This document shows positions 1 through 9,832 of a stretch of 64,000 nt of DNA, piece by piece. The stretch is taken from contig LUJR01000004.1 in assembly GCA_001689515.1 (NCBI GenBank), positions 30,508 through 94,507 of the forward strand, written 5' to 3'. Made by a program: the position numbers and the translations under genes. The stretch is from Bacteroidales bacterium M7 (GTDB lineage Bacteria > Bacteroidota > Bacteroidia > Bacteroidales > Muribaculaceae). Under the pieces are notes generated by a model. The model had not been told where the DNA came from. It saw only the letters and a list, made by a program, of their open reading frames with translations, and ran no database searches. Position 1 is the first letter of the stretch, and each line of letters begins with the position of its first letter.

Positions 1-497
1 TCAAGCTGCTCCATGGCAATGCCGAATTTGTTTTCAGCCAATCCAGTGGTTATATAGTGATGTGTATGCGCGTCAATGTTGGGATTGACACGCAAGGCTA
101 CGGTAGCAACCTTGCATTTGCGCTCTGCTATCCGCTCTATTGCATCAAGCTCGGCATCGCTCTCCACATTGAGACAACCGACACCAGCATCTAAGGCAAG
201 TTCTATCTCCCAGTCAGATTTGCCGACACCGGCAAATACCATATCCTGAGGTTTGAATCCTGCATCCAAGGCAGCCTTGATTTCGCCACCGCTTACAAGG
301 TCAGCCCCGAAACCTGCGTTGGCTATCATCTTCATTATTTCAGGATTGACATTAGCCTTTACTGCATAATGAACACGGAAGCCGGGATAAGAAGAACATT
401 CTTTGATTTTTGCCAAAGTGGCATCAAGCAAATCTATATCGTAGAAATAAAATGGAGTGCGTCGTTCGCGTAGCGCACCTATTGGAAATGTAGTCAT
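1..497 (-). CDS. lysA: Diaminopimelate decarboxylase, C-terminus cut by the window edge
   Basis: Last step of lysine synthesis: decarboxylates meso-diaminopimelate to L-lysine in the cytoplasm, using PLP. Reading the minus strand from the ATG at 497 gives about 165 residues. The N-terminal PLP barrel has HYAVKAN, whose lysine (about residue 47) is the expected Schiff-base residue, and later a conserved RVNPNID segment. The rest of the barrel and the C-terminal domain lie outside the window. It follows lysC by about 70 bp on the same strand, so the two probably form a lysC-lysA lysine operon. The family assignment is firm; only completeness is unknown. Confidence 0.93.
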   Translation of the reverse strand, partial: MTTFPIGALRERRTPFYFYDIDLLDATLAKIKECSSYPGFRVHYAVKANVNPEIMKMIANAGFGADLVSGGEIKAALDAGFKPQDMVFAGVGKSDWEIELALDAGVGCLNVESDAELDAIERIAERKCKVATVALRVNPNIDAHTHHYITTGLAENKFGIAMEQL

Positions 498-570
498 GCG
501 TCCCTATTGGTGTATTTGATTGAAAAAGGTCTCCGGCTGCCAGAGTGGCAACGGAGACCTTGAAAATAAA

Positions 571-1887
571 TTACTTGTTGAAAAGTCGCGCGCTCAGCAG
601 ATTCAGCGCTGCCACTTTGTCCTCCCTGCGTACAAGCACCGAGATATTGTAGTTGCTGCCTCCATATGATATCATGCGGATAGGCACCTCTTTGAGAGCA
701 TCCAGAGCTTCAGCTTCAAATCCTCGGTTTTTCCACTCCAGATCTCCGACGATACATATGATTACCATATCTTCGTCAACTGTCACCGTGCCGAGTTTCT
801 TCAGCTCGTTGGTGATCTCGTCAAGGTGCTTGCGGTTGTCGATTGTTACCGAAACACCGACCTCTGAGGTGGCTATCATGTCGATAGGTGTCTTGTACAT
901 CTCGAATATCTCGAACACCTTGCGGAGGAAGCCATAAGCGAGCAACATTCTGCCGCTCTTAATCTTTATGGCAGTGATGTTGTCCTTAGCTGCAACAGCC
1001 TTGATAGCACAAGAGCCTTGTGTGTTGTCAATCTTGGTGCCGGGAGCATCAGGCTGCATGGTGTTAAGCAGTCTGACGGGTATATTGTTGAGTTTGGCAG
1101 GGAGCACACATGTCGGATGCAGAATCTTGGCTCCGAAATATGCCAGCTCTGCAGCCTCTTCAAAGTGGAGATTCCTCACAGGGTCGGTCTTCTCGACAAA
1201 GCGGGGATCATTGTTGTGCATGCCGTCGATGTCCGTCCAGATTTCAATTTCCTCAGCCTTGATGGCAGCACCGATAAGCGAGGCTGTCAAGTCGCTGCCT
1301 CCGCGCTCGAGATTGTCAATCTCGCCATATGCGTTGAGGCATATGAAGCCCTGGGTGATATAGAGGTCGGCATCCTTGTGCTCATCAAGAATCTTGGTGA
1401 GCTTCTCACGTATGTAATGGCTGTCAGCCTCGGAATTCTTGTCAAGACGCATGAAGTCAAGAGCAGGGAGCAATACGGAGTTCACGCCTTGTTCCTGAAG
1501 GTAGAGATTCATCATGTTGGTCGACATGAGTTCTCCTTGGCTGAGTATCGCTTTTTCCTCAAATAAAGTGAACACCTCTTTGGTAAACGCACGTATATAG
1601 TCGAGACATGCACCTACCACCTCACGGGCTTTTTGCTTGTAGTCTTCACTTGAGTAAAGCTCGTCTATCACGCCCATGTATTTCTGTTCGAGTGCATTGA
1701 TACATTCGCGCGCACCAGCTATGTTGTGGTTATAGAGATAACCGCTGATTTCCACCAGCTGGTTGGTGGTACCAGACATAGCTGACAGTACGATGATGTT
1801 TTTGCCGCGCTGCCTCACGAGACTGGCAACGTCTTTGATTCTTTGGGCAGAGCCAACGGAAGTGCCTCCGAATTTCAGGACTTTCAT
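571..1887 (-). CDS. lysC: Aspartate kinase, monofunctional, with ACT domains
   Basis: Phosphorylates L-aspartate, the first committed step towards lysine, threonine and methionine. The 438-residue protein begins with the kinase signature KFGGTSVGS (residues 5-13) and has the second conserved block RGGSDLTA at about residue 215. After about residue 300 comes a regulatory region with two ACT-like segments, the usual site of feedback inhibition. The length fits a monofunctional lysine-type enzyme without homoserine dehydrogenase. It lies directly upstream of lysA on the same strand. A second, much shorter aspartokinase domain is at 14257-15111. Confidence 0.95.
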   Translation of the reverse strand: MKVLKFGGTSVGSAQRIKDVASLVRQRGKNIIVLSAMSGTTNQLVEISGYLYNHNIAGARECINALEQKYMGVIDELYSSEDYKQKAREVVGACLDYIRAFTKEVFTLFEEKAILSQGELMSTNMMNLYLQEQGVNSVLLPALDFMRLDKNSEADSHYIREKLTKILDEHKDADLYITQGFICLNAYGEIDNLERGGSDLTASLIGAAIKAEEIEIWTDIDGMHNNDPRFVEKTDPVRNLHFEEAAELAYFGAKILHPTCVLPAKLNNIPVRLLNTMQPDAPGTKIDNTQGSCAIKAVAAKDNITAIKIKSGRMLLAYGFLRKVFEIFEMYKTPIDMIATSEVGVSVTIDNRKHLDEITNELKKLGTVTVDEDMVIICIVGDLEWKNRGFEAEALDALKEVPIRMISYGGSNYNISVLVRREDKVAALNLLSARLFNK

Positions 1888-1953
1888 TGTGTTGTAGTGT
1901 GTTTGTGTCGTTTATGAGAAAACGGTCAGTAGTTATATTTGTTACTTATTGAT

Positions 1954-2652
1954 TTATCGATTGATAACGGCTTCTGGTCCCTCTGGTTTCAGCCGCTTGT
2001 TCTCGCAGATATATGTTTTGGCGGGAAATTGCTGTACCATAGTCAGATTATGGGTAGCCATTATGACGCTTGTGCCTTTGGATGCAGTGATTTCCTGCAG
2101 CAGGGCTACAATCTGTTCGCCTGTTGCAGGGTCAAGATTGCCTGTAGGCTCGTCAGCCAAAATCAGCTCAGGAGAGTTAAGGAGTGCACGAGCTATAACA
2201 ATGCGCTGCTGCTCGCCCCCGGAGAGTTCATGTGGCATTTTATAGCTCTTGTTAAGCATGCCTACCTCTTTCAATACCGTCTCGATGCGTTGGTCTATAT
2301 CGTTCTTGTCTTTCCATCCTGTAGCAGCCAACACAAAACTTAGATTTTGATATACATTCCGGTCAGTAAGCAGTCTGAAATCTTGGAAGACAATGCCTAT
2401 TTTTCGTCGGAGGTAAGGTATCTGTTTGCGTCGGATGGATGTGAGGTCATAATCGAAAATCCTTGCTTCCCCACTGCATATGGGAACTTCGGCATACAAG
2501 GATTTCAGAAAGGAGCTTTTGCCGCTACCCACACGACCGAGCAAATAGACAAATTCACCGTACGGCAGAGTGAAGTCCACATGTTTCAGCACCACAAGTT
2601 CCTTGCGGTGGAGCTCTACATCAGCGTACTGAATCATTTTGTCATTTTCCAT
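1954..2652 (-). CDS. ftsE: FtsE-type ABC transporter ATP-binding protein
   Basis: ABC ATPase of the FtsE/LolD type, normally paired with a membrane partner in cell division or lipoprotein export. The sequence shows Walker A (GRVGSGKS), a Q-loop (FQDFRLL), the signature LSGGEQQR and Walker B LILADEPTGNLDP. I start it at the ATG at 2652 (MENDKMIQY); the ten residues upstream are not family-like. That gives 232 residues, usual for FtsE. It lies 30 bp after recQ on the same strand. No ftsX or other permease is adjacent, so the partner must be encoded elsewhere and the FtsE name rests on sequence resemblance alone. Confidence 0.83.
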   Translation of the reverse strand: MENDKMIQYADVELHRKELVVLKHVDFTLPYGEFVYLLGRVGSGKSSFLKSLYAEVPICSGEARIFDYDLTSIRRKQIPYLRRKIGIVFQDFRLLTDRNVYQNLSFVLAATGWKDKNDIDQRIETVLKEVGMLNKSYKMPHELSGGEQQRIVIARALLNSPELILADEPTGNLDPATGEQIVALLQEITASKGTSVIMATHNLTMVQQFPAKTYICENKRLKPEGPEAVINR

Positions 2653-2682
2653 TGTCTTCAAGTTACGTATGTGTAATGGCAA

Positions 2683-4887
2683 TCAATTGGCGTATTCCGA
2701 GAAAAAACGTATCCTGACGAGGCGGATTTCCTCCTCGGTGTAATCATCGCCGAGTTCCTTGACAGCCTCCTCGACATCCTCGCTTTCACTCTCTTTGAAA
2801 TAGCTGAATATGTCATCCTGGATGTCGTCATCCAAGACATCGTTAAGAAAATAACGTATGTCAAGTTTACAGCCAGAGAACACTATCGACTCGATCTGTT
2901 CAAGCAGTTCATCAAATTCCATGCCCTTGGAGTCAGCCACTTCGTCCAGAGGAATCATGCGGTCGATAGCATTTATGATAGCAAGTTTGTTCTTGCTCTT
3001 GTTGGGTTGTGTCTTGACTCTGACGTCAAGCGGACGCTCTATGTCATTATCCTTGACATAGCGGGCTATGAGTTCAAGAAATTCCTTGCCGTATTTTTTC
3101 GCTTTGCCCTCTCCCACTCCCGGGATGCCCACGAGGTCTTCCATAGTGACGGGATAAAAAGTCGCCATAGCCTCGAGGCTCTGATCCTGAAAAATTATGT
3201 AGGATGGAAGCCCTGCCTTCTGTGCCACAGACTTACGCAGATTTTTCAGTATGGCAAAAAGCTGCATGTCGGCGGCGCATGTGGCTCCGGGATGCTCGGC
3301 TACATCGTCATCCTTGAAGTCATTATCTTCAAGGATGTAGAAACGTTCAGGTTTCGCGAGGAAAGCTCGTCCTTTATCGGAAATACCGATCACACTGTAG
3401 TTGTCGATATCTCTGATAATCAGACCGCCAATCACACCTTGACGCAATATGGTCTGCAACCGTTTCGCATCGGTATTGGCGCAACTGCCCAATAAATCGG
3501 CATAATCATACTCCAATGCTTTCACCGATGGGGTCTCTCGCCCTTGTAATAAGTCCATGAGCATATCGTGACGCATGTGCCCACCGAGTGATGCAAGAAT
3601 TTCCAGCACCGAAAGGAGCTCTTCTGTAGCGTCAATCTTCTGCTTAGGATGGCGGCAGTTGTCACAGTTTCCGCAATTGTCAGAGTCATATTGTTCTCCG
3701 AAATAATGGAGAAGCATCTTGCGGCGGCACAGGCTTGATTCGGCATAGGCAGCCGTCTCTTGCAGCAGCTGCTTGCCTATCTCCTGTTCGTTGACAGGTT
3801 TCCCCTGCATGAATTTCTCCATGCGGAGCAGATCCTTGCGTGAATAGAATGTGATACACTCACCTTCGCCGCCATCACGACCAGCACGTCCTGTCTCCTG
3901 ATAATACCCTTCAAGCGATTTGGGCATGTCATAGTGGATTACAAATCTCACATCAGGTTTGTCAATACCCATGCCGAATGCAATAGTTGCCACTATCACA
4001 TCGACTTTCTCATGGATGAAAGCATCCTGATTTTCAGATCTGGTCGCACTGTCCATGCCGGCATGATAAGGAAGTGCCGATATGTCATTGAGTCTGAGCG
4101 TATCAGCCAGTTCTTCAACCTTTTTACGGCTCAGACAATATATGATGCCTGACCTGCCCGGACGGTTCTTGATATAACGGATTATCTCCTTGTCGGTATC
4201 TGAAGTCTTATGCCGTATTTCGTAATAGAGATTCTGTCGGTTAAATGACGATTTGAACACTTTGGCATCCAATATGCCGAGGTTCTTCTGGATGTCATGC
4301 TGCACCTTGGGGGTGGCAGTCGCAGTCAGCGCAATGATGGGCCTGCGGCATATCTCATTGATAATCGGGCGTATCTTGCGGTATTCAGGACGGAAATCAT
4401 GTCCCCACTCCGATATACAGTGAGCTTCGTCTATGGCATAGAACGAGATGGTCACCGATTTCAGAAACTCGATATTCTCCTCTTTGGTCAATGATTCAGG
4501 TGCTACATACAGGAGCTTCGTGCGCCCTGACTGTATGTCGCTCTTGACCTTGTCGGCAGCCGTCTTTGACAGGGACGAATTGAGGAAGTGAGCCACATCA
4601 TCCTCCTCTCCGAACTGACGCATAGCGTCTACCTGATTTTTCATCAATGCTATCAATGGAGAGATGACGATGGCTGTCCCTTCCATAATCAAAGACGGCA
4701 GCTGATAACACAGCGATTTACCACCGCCCGTAGGCATCAATACAAAAGTATCGTGTCCTGAGACGAGGTTGCGTATGATAGCCTCCTGATTGCCCTTGAA
4801 CTGCTCGAAACCGAAGAATTTCTTCAGCGTGGAGTTAAGCCCGGGGATGGATGGATGGTCTTGAGTCATAGCGGTTGCTGTAGTCAT
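2683..4887 (-). CDS. recQ: ATP-dependent DNA helicase RecQ
   Basis: 3'-5' DNA helicase of recombination and replication repair. The order of parts is visible: Walker A MPTGGGKS (about residue 52), DEAH box in AIDEAHC, helicase C domain with the QETGRAGRDG motif, a zinc-binding block with C-x2-C-x2-C (NCGNCDNC), the RQC winged helix, an HRDC domain (EAMATFYPVTMEDL) and a further C-terminal helical domain rich in acidic residues. At 734 residues it is the long Bacteroidetes form. The start may instead be the second methionine at 4869. It is downstream of clpX on the same strand, a common order in Bacteroidales. Confidence 0.95.
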   Translation of the reverse strand: MTTATAMTQDHPSIPGLNSTLKKFFGFEQFKGNQEAIIRNLVSGHDTFVLMPTGGGKSLCYQLPSLIMEGTAIVISPLIALMKNQVDAMRQFGEEDDVAHFLNSSLSKTAADKVKSDIQSGRTKLLYVAPESLTKEENIEFLKSVTISFYAIDEAHCISEWGHDFRPEYRKIRPIINEICRRPIIALTATATPKVQHDIQKNLGILDAKVFKSSFNRQNLYYEIRHKTSDTDKEIIRYIKNRPGRSGIIYCLSRKKVEELADTLRLNDISALPYHAGMDSATRSENQDAFIHEKVDVIVATIAFGMGIDKPDVRFVIHYDMPKSLEGYYQETGRAGRDGGEGECITFYSRKDLLRMEKFMQGKPVNEQEIGKQLLQETAAYAESSLCRRKMLLHYFGEQYDSDNCGNCDNCRHPKQKIDATEELLSVLEILASLGGHMRHDMLMDLLQGRETPSVKALEYDYADLLGSCANTDAKRLQTILRQGVIGGLIIRDIDNYSVIGISDKGRAFLAKPERFYILEDNDFKDDDVAEHPGATCAADMQLFAILKNLRKSVAQKAGLPSYIIFQDQSLEAMATFYPVTMEDLVGIPGVGEGKAKKYGKEFLELIARYVKDNDIERPLDVRVKTQPNKSKNKLAIINAIDRMIPLDEVADSKGMEFDELLEQIESIVFSGCKLDIRYFLNDVLDDDIQDDIFSYFKESESEDVEEAVKELGDDYTEEEIRLVRIRFFSEYAN

Positions 4888-4949
4888 GTAGAGGAGTTTT
4901 TCGGAGGTATGGATAAGATCAGGTCATGTAATTTTTTAAGTATATGCCG

Positions 4950-6212
4950 TTATTTGGCTTCGGAGAATGACACAGCTTCAAAATTGGCATTCTGAAGTTG
5001 TTTGAGTGCGAAATCAGCCGTTACAACAAACTTGTCAACCTTGTTGGACGGCACTTCAAACATCGGGTCAATCATAATCGACTCGACGATTGCCCTCAAG
5101 CCTCGAGCGCCTAGCTTGTATTCTATGGCTTTGTCAACTATAAGGTCCAATGCCTCTGGCGTAAACTCCAGATCGACTCCGTCCATCGCAAACAGCTTGG
5201 TGTACTGCTTGATTATGGCGTTGTTAGGCTCGGTAAGGACTCTGCGCAATGCGTCTCTGTCAAGAGGGTCTAAATGTGTCAGGATGGGGAGACGACCTAT
5301 GATTTCAGGAATCAGCCCAAACGATTTTAAATCCTGCGGAGCTACATACTGCAGATAATTGTCGCGCTTGATTGACGCTCTGTCAGCGTTTGTCGAATAG
5401 CCGACTACATGAGTATTGAGACGCTGGGCGATTTTGCGGTCAATACCGTCAAATGCTCCTCCGCATATAAAGAGGATATTTTTGGTATTGACGGGAATCA
5501 TCTTCTGCTCGGGATGCTTGCGACCTCCCTGTGGCGGGACGTTCACTATCGAACCCTCCAACAGTTTCAGGAGTCCTTGCTGTACGCCCTCTCCGCTGAC
5601 GTCTCGGGTTATGGACGGATTGTCACCTTTGCGGGCTATCTTGTCGATTTCATCGATGAATACGATGCCTCGTTCGGCTTTCGCAACATCATAGTCCGCA
5701 GCTTGCAGCAGACGTGTCAGCAGGCTCTCAATATCTTCTCCCACGTAGCCAGCCTCGGTCAGCACAGTGGCATCCACAATTGTAAACGGGACATCAAGAA
5801 GACGCGCTATGGTCTTGGCAAGCAGTGTCTTGCCTGTTCCTGTGGGTCCTACGAGTATGATATTGCTTTTTTCAATATCCACATCGTCATCCTCATGCTG
5901 TGCAAGACGCTTGAAATGGTTATATACAGCCACTGACAAGTAGCGCTTCGCAGCATCTTGTCCTATGACGTATTTGTCAAGGAAATCACATATCTCTTGA
6001 GGCTTAGGGACTCTGTTAAGATCCGGTTTCTCGTTTCCGGCATTCTTATCGGTGCCGTTGACATCTATGCGGTAGTCCTTCAGTGCATTGTGAAGTGTAT
6101 CGACACATTCCGAGCAGATGAAAACCTCTCCCATCTGACTCGGAATCAGCATCTCGGACATATCTGCGGGTCGTCCGCAAAACGAGCAGCAAGTCTGTCT
6201 TTTTTTTGCCAT
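4950..6212 (-). CDS. clpX: ATP-dependent Clp protease ATP-binding subunit ClpX
   Basis: AAA+ unfoldase that feeds substrates into ClpP. The N-terminal four-cysteine zinc domain (CCSFCG ... CSEC, residues 8-38) binds adaptors. It is followed by Walker A GPTGTGKT, the pore-loop region GYVGED, Walker B IVFIDEIDKIA and a sensor-2 containing C-terminal domain. At 420 residues it is the usual length. It lies 63 bp downstream of clpP and is probably on the same transcript, started by the consensus promoter in front of clpP. Confidence 0.97.
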   Translation of the reverse strand: MAKKRQTCCSFCGRPADMSEMLIPSQMGEVFICSECVDTLHNALKDYRIDVNGTDKNAGNEKPDLNRVPKPQEICDFLDKYVIGQDAAKRYLSVAVYNHFKRLAQHEDDDVDIEKSNIILVGPTGTGKTLLAKTIARLLDVPFTIVDATVLTEAGYVGEDIESLLTRLLQAADYDVAKAERGIVFIDEIDKIARKGDNPSITRDVSGEGVQQGLLKLLEGSIVNVPPQGGRKHPEQKMIPVNTKNILFICGGAFDGIDRKIAQRLNTHVVGYSTNADRASIKRDNYLQYVAPQDLKSFGLIPEIIGRLPILTHLDPLDRDALRRVLTEPNNAIIKQYTKLFAMDGVDLEFTPEALDLIVDKAIEYKLGARGLRAIVESIMIDPMFEVPSNKVDKFVVTADFALKQLQNANFEAVSFSEAK

Positions 6213-6275
6213 TATTTATTTCGGCTCTTAAGTTTCCTGTTTATCTGTTTTATGTTTATACGGGAGATGGAGACA

Positions 6276-6977
6276 TTACTTGTCCAAAGAACCTTTTGCA
6301 CGGATGAGTACGTCGTCAATCATGCCGTAATTCTTGGCTTCCTCGGCTGTCATCCAGTAGTCACGATCGCTGTCACGCTCCACTTTCTCAAATGGCTGTC
6401 CCGAATGATCGGATATGATGTGATACAGCTCCTGCTTAAGTTTCTGTATCTCACGGGCAGTGATCTCGATATCAGAAGCCTGACCCTGCGCTCCACCCAT
6501 GGGCTGATGTATCATGACTCTGGAGTGGCGCAAAGCGAAACGCTTGCCCTTGGTGCCGGCAACAAGAAGCACGGCAGCCATTGATGCGGCTATGCCGGTG
6601 CATATAGTGGCTACATCGCTTGAGATATACTGCATGGTGTCGTATATGCCAAGACCGGCATATACCGAACCGCCGGGAGAGTTGATATATATCGACACGT
6701 CTTTGCCGGGATCGGCTGAATCGAGATACAGAAGCTGTGCCTGGATCACATTGGCGGTGTAATCATTTACCTCAGTACCGAGAAATATTATGCGGTCCAT
6801 CATGAGGCGAGAGAACACATCCATCTGCGCCACATTGAGCTGACGCTCCTCGATGATAGTCGGAGATATGTAGCTCGCTTTGATGTCGGAATTGACAGAA
6901 GTGATATATTTATCAAGCGCAAGGCTGTTGATGCCCATATGCTTTGAAGCAAACAATTTGAAATCGTTAGTCTGCAT
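6276..6977 (-). CDS. clpP: ATP-dependent Clp protease proteolytic subunit ClpP
   Basis: Serine protease that forms the tetradecameric Clp chamber. The catalytic triad is visible: Ser132 in GIAASMA, His157 in VMIHQPMGG and Asp202 in VERDSDRD. The protein has 233 residues with an N-terminal extension of about 35 residues before the family core, as is common in Bacteroidetes. It is the first gene of a clpP-clpX-recQ-ftsE run. Trigger factor (tig), often just upstream in Bacteroides relatives, is not here; folK is instead. The 5' leader is about 93 nt if the promoter at 7077-7107 is used. Confidence 0.97.
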   Translation of the reverse strand: MQTNDFKLFASKHMGINSLALDKYITSVNSDIKASYISPTIIEERQLNVAQMDVFSRLMMDRIIFLGTEVNDYTANVIQAQLLYLDSADPGKDVSIYINSPGGSVYAGLGIYDTMQYISSDVATICTGIAASMAAVLLVAGTKGKRFALRHSRVMIHQPMGGAQGQASDIEITAREIQKLKQELYHIISDHSGQPFEKVERDSDRDYWMTAEEAKNYGMIDDVLIRAKGSLDK

Positions 6978-7076
6978 TAGCTTATACTGTTTTCAGTTAT
7001 TATTATGCCTTTACACAAGGTGATTTTATTACTCAGAAATTAGGTATATACAGAGCCTTCTGCCCAGTATATAAAC

Positions 7077-7107
7077 CAAAGTTACAAAAAATTACGCATC
7101 CTCCAAA
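7077..7107 (-). promoter_or_regulatory. Consensus Bacteroidetes promoter for clpP
   Basis: On the minus strand a TTTG (7107-7104), 19 nt and TAACTTTG (7084-7077) match the Bacteroidetes sigma factor consensus exactly. Transcription would begin near 7070 and read into clpP, clpX, recQ and perhaps ftsE. Confidence 0.75.
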
Positions 7108-7170
7108 ATTTTTCATTGAAGAATTTAACCACGGCTTTTTGATGATGTCGGCAAAAAATCTATAAAGCCG

Positions 7171-7551
7171 TCACATATGGCAATCAAGCTCCTTGAAGCC
7201 GCGTTGGAAATATTCACGTTTGAAATCTTTCGGGCGGAGGATATCGTCATTATACATGACCAGATCAAGGTCTATTGTCACTGTATGTGAAGTCCGCCCA
7301 TGGGTGCGTTCATACTCTTTAAGCATGTCGGTTACATATGTCGGTCCGCATTCAGTCGCACACTGACATATTGCCACTGCGTTGCAGTAGTCGTCTCCTA
7401 TCCCGCAGATTGGCGCTGTGGTGTACATCGATGAGCTTCTGACCTCTTGAAATGTCTCTTTGAGCCATTCGAGTGCAGTTGCCACGCGGATGTATTTGTC
7501 GGAGGAATTGCTGCCGAGGCTTATGACCATTACGGCGGCATCCTGACACAT
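7171..7551 (-). CDS. folK: 2-amino-4-hydroxy-6-hydroxymethyldihydropteridine pyrophosphokinase (HPPK)
   Basis: Transfers pyrophosphate to the pterin in folate synthesis. The conserved opening VISLGSN, the YTTAPI block and the metal-binding IDLDLVMYND motif are all present, so the active site looks complete. I place the start at the ATG at 7551 (126 residues); a TTG at 7578 would add nine residues that are not family-like. At about 126 residues it is shorter than the E. coli enzyme (159) but covers the core. It follows tex on the same strand and precedes clpP, from which it is separated by a promoter. Confidence 0.85.
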   Translation of the reverse strand: MCQDAAVMVISLGSNSSDKYIRVATALEWLKETFQEVRSSSMYTTAPICGIGDDYCNAVAICQCATECGPTYVTDMLKEYERTHGRTSHTVTIDLDLVMYNDDILRPKDFKREYFQRGFKELDCHM

Positions 7552-7598
7552 GTTGTTATGTCTGCTATCTTCTGACAAATGACAATAGTGTTACGATG

Positions 7599-9743
7599 CT
7601 AAATGCCCTGAAGCACACCTTTGAGAGTCAATGCTATGCGGCCGCGAGAGGCATCCACATCGATAACCCTTACTTTAAGCACTTGACCCATTCTGACCAC
7701 TTCATTTGGCGAGGTGATGTATTTGTCGCTCAACTGGGATATGTGTATGAGACCGTTCTCCTTAAGTCCAAGATCCACAAAGACTCCGAATGCCGTGATA
7801 TTGTTCACTTTGCCGGTCAACTCCTGTCCGATATGCAGATCGTCGATTTTCTTGACCGCTTCATCTAACTCCACTTTGTCACTGCCTACGCGTGGGTCTC
7901 GCCCAGGCTTTTCCAGTTCTTTGACGAGGTCGGTCAACGTGGGCATGCCTACATCTTTTGTGGCAAACTGCTCGATGTCGATATTATGGAGAAAATTGCG
8001 GTCGGTCATCAGACGTTTGATGTCACAATTTGACGCCTTGGCAATGTTTTCCACCAACTCGTAACGTTCGGGGTGCACACCTGTGTTATCCAACGGATTA
8101 TCTCCGCCTGGTATGCGGAGGAAGCCGGCACTTTGCTGAAATGCTTTCTCGCCCATGCGTGGCACATTAAGCAGTTCCTGGCGATTAGAAAAGTCGCCGT
8201 GTTCCTTACGGTATTCTACTATATACGATGCCAGTGCCGGTCCTATGCCTGACACATAGCTCAAAAGCTGTCGGGATGCGGTATTGACATTTACGCCGAC
8301 CGAGTTGACGCAGCTTTCCACTGTGTAGTCAAGCGCTTCTTTAAGCTTCGTCTGGTTGACATCATGCTGATATTGACCCACACCTATGGATTTGGGATCA
8401 ATTTTGACCAACTCTGCCAGCGGGTCAAGCAGACGGCGGCCGATGGATACGGCTCCACGAACTGTGATGTCTTCATCGGGGAATTCTTCGCGTGCAACAT
8501 CAGATGCACTATAGATGCTTGCGCCCTGTTCGCTGACCACGTGGATTTCCACATTCCTCGGGAAGCGGATTGATTCAAGGAATTTTTCTGTGTCACGTGA
8601 TGCGGTGCCATTGCCGAGGGCTATGGCGTCTATCCCGTCATGAGCCACCATGGCGCAAAGGGTATCTGCGGCACCGTAGAAATCGTTGGCAGGAGCATTG
8701 GGATATACTACCTCATGACCGAGCAGATTGCCCTGTTCGTCGAGGTTCACCACTTTGCATCCTGATTTGAAGCCGGGATCAATTGCCATCACTCGCTTTC
8801 TGCCCAGAGGTGCCGACAGCAAGAGCTGTCTCAGATTATCCACAAAGAGTGATATGGCTGACTCATCACTTCTGCTTTTGAGCTGGGCTGCCATTTCGGA
8901 TTCGATAGCAGGGCGCAACAGGCGTTTATAGCCGTCCTTGACTGCAGTTCGCACACGCGTAGCGCATTGCTCAGTCGCTTCAGGTTTGACAAACATGCGG
9001 CATAGGCGGTCAACCATCTCATTATCGTCAATGGCAATAGATACATTGAGTATGCCCTCATTCTCTCCGCGGCACATCGCCAGATATCTGTGGGAGGTGC
9101 ATGTACGCATCGGTTCCGAAAAATCAAAGTAGTTTTGGTAGTTCTCACCTTCGGCTTCCTTGCCTTTGACGGCTTTACACTTGACCACGGCAGAGCGTCC
9201 GAATTTGGCGCGGACAATATTACGTGCTTTTTCGCTCTCAGAAACCCACTCGGCTATTACATCCATGGCTCCTGATATGGCTTCGTCAACCGTAGGCACA
9301 GCCTCGCTGATGTATCGGCGGGATATTTTCTCGACATCATCTACATTCTGAGCCATGATCTGCCGGGCGAGCGGTTCAAGACCGTTTTCGATGGCTGCCG
9401 CAGCACGGGTACGACGTTTAGGCTTAAACGGGAGGTAGATATCCTCAAGCACTATCGGGTCAAATGTACCCTCGATGCGAGCCTCAAGCTCCGGAGTCAT
9501 AGCTCCCTGTTGCCTGATGGCATCACAGATGAAATCCCTTCTTTTAAAGAATTCCTTCAGTTCGTCATAACGTAGCTTAATCTTCTGCACCATTACTTCA
9601 TCAAGCGAGCCAGTCGCTTCTTTACGATAACGGGCAATGAAAGGCACTGTCGCTCCCTCATCAAGCATGCGCAGAGTAGCAGATATATGTTTGCGCATGA
9701 TGTTAAGTTCATCGCTTATTATGAGAGAATAGTGATTTACCAT
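7599..9743 (-). CDS. tex: Tex-family RNA-binding transcription accessory protein
   Basis: Cytoplasmic nucleic-acid-binding protein of the Tex/Spt6-core family. The 714 residues show the N-terminal Tex helical region (FIARYRKEATGSLDE), an RNase H-like YqgF domain (RVMAIDPGFKSGCK), helix-hairpin-helix motifs (SYVSGIGPALASYIVEYR) and a C-terminal S1 domain (VNNITAFGVFVDLGLKENGLIHISQLS). The length and order are typical of the family. Its precise cellular role is only partly known; family members have been tied to transcription and RNA handling. Confidence 0.93.
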   Translation of the reverse strand: MVNHYSLIISDELNIMRKHISATLRMLDEGATVPFIARYRKEATGSLDEVMVQKIKLRYDELKEFFKRRDFICDAIRQQGAMTPELEARIEGTFDPIVLEDIYLPFKPKRRTRAAAAIENGLEPLARQIMAQNVDDVEKISRRYISEAVPTVDEAISGAMDVIAEWVSESEKARNIVRAKFGRSAVVKCKAVKGKEAEGENYQNYFDFSEPMRTCTSHRYLAMCRGENEGILNVSIAIDDNEMVDRLCRMFVKPEATEQCATRVRTAVKDGYKRLLRPAIESEMAAQLKSRSDESAISLFVDNLRQLLLSAPLGRKRVMAIDPGFKSGCKVVNLDEQGNLLGHEVVYPNAPANDFYGAADTLCAMVAHDGIDAIALGNGTASRDTEKFLESIRFPRNVEIHVVSEQGASIYSASDVAREEFPDEDITVRGAVSIGRRLLDPLAELVKIDPKSIGVGQYQHDVNQTKLKEALDYTVESCVNSVGVNVNTASRQLLSYVSGIGPALASYIVEYRKEHGDFSNRQELLNVPRMGEKAFQQSAGFLRIPGGDNPLDNTGVHPERYELVENIAKASNCDIKRLMTDRNFLHNIDIEQFATKDVGMPTLTDLVKELEKPGRDPRVGSDKVELDEAVKKIDDLHIGQELTGKVNNITAFGVFVDLGLKENGLIHISQLSDKYITSPNEVVRMGQVLKVRVIDVDASRGRIALTLKGVLQGI

Positions 9744-9832
9744 GTAAGTGTAAAATGAAGTGAGAAAATGTATCTATTGACTTGTCTGTTTTGCTATAAA
9801 GTTTTGTGTGGTCAAAACTCTTAGTTTGCCTA

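Noticed and set aside
571..1887. Long open frames on the strand opposite lysC and other core genes
   Set aside because: They mirror the codon pattern of the real genes and encode no recognisable domains.
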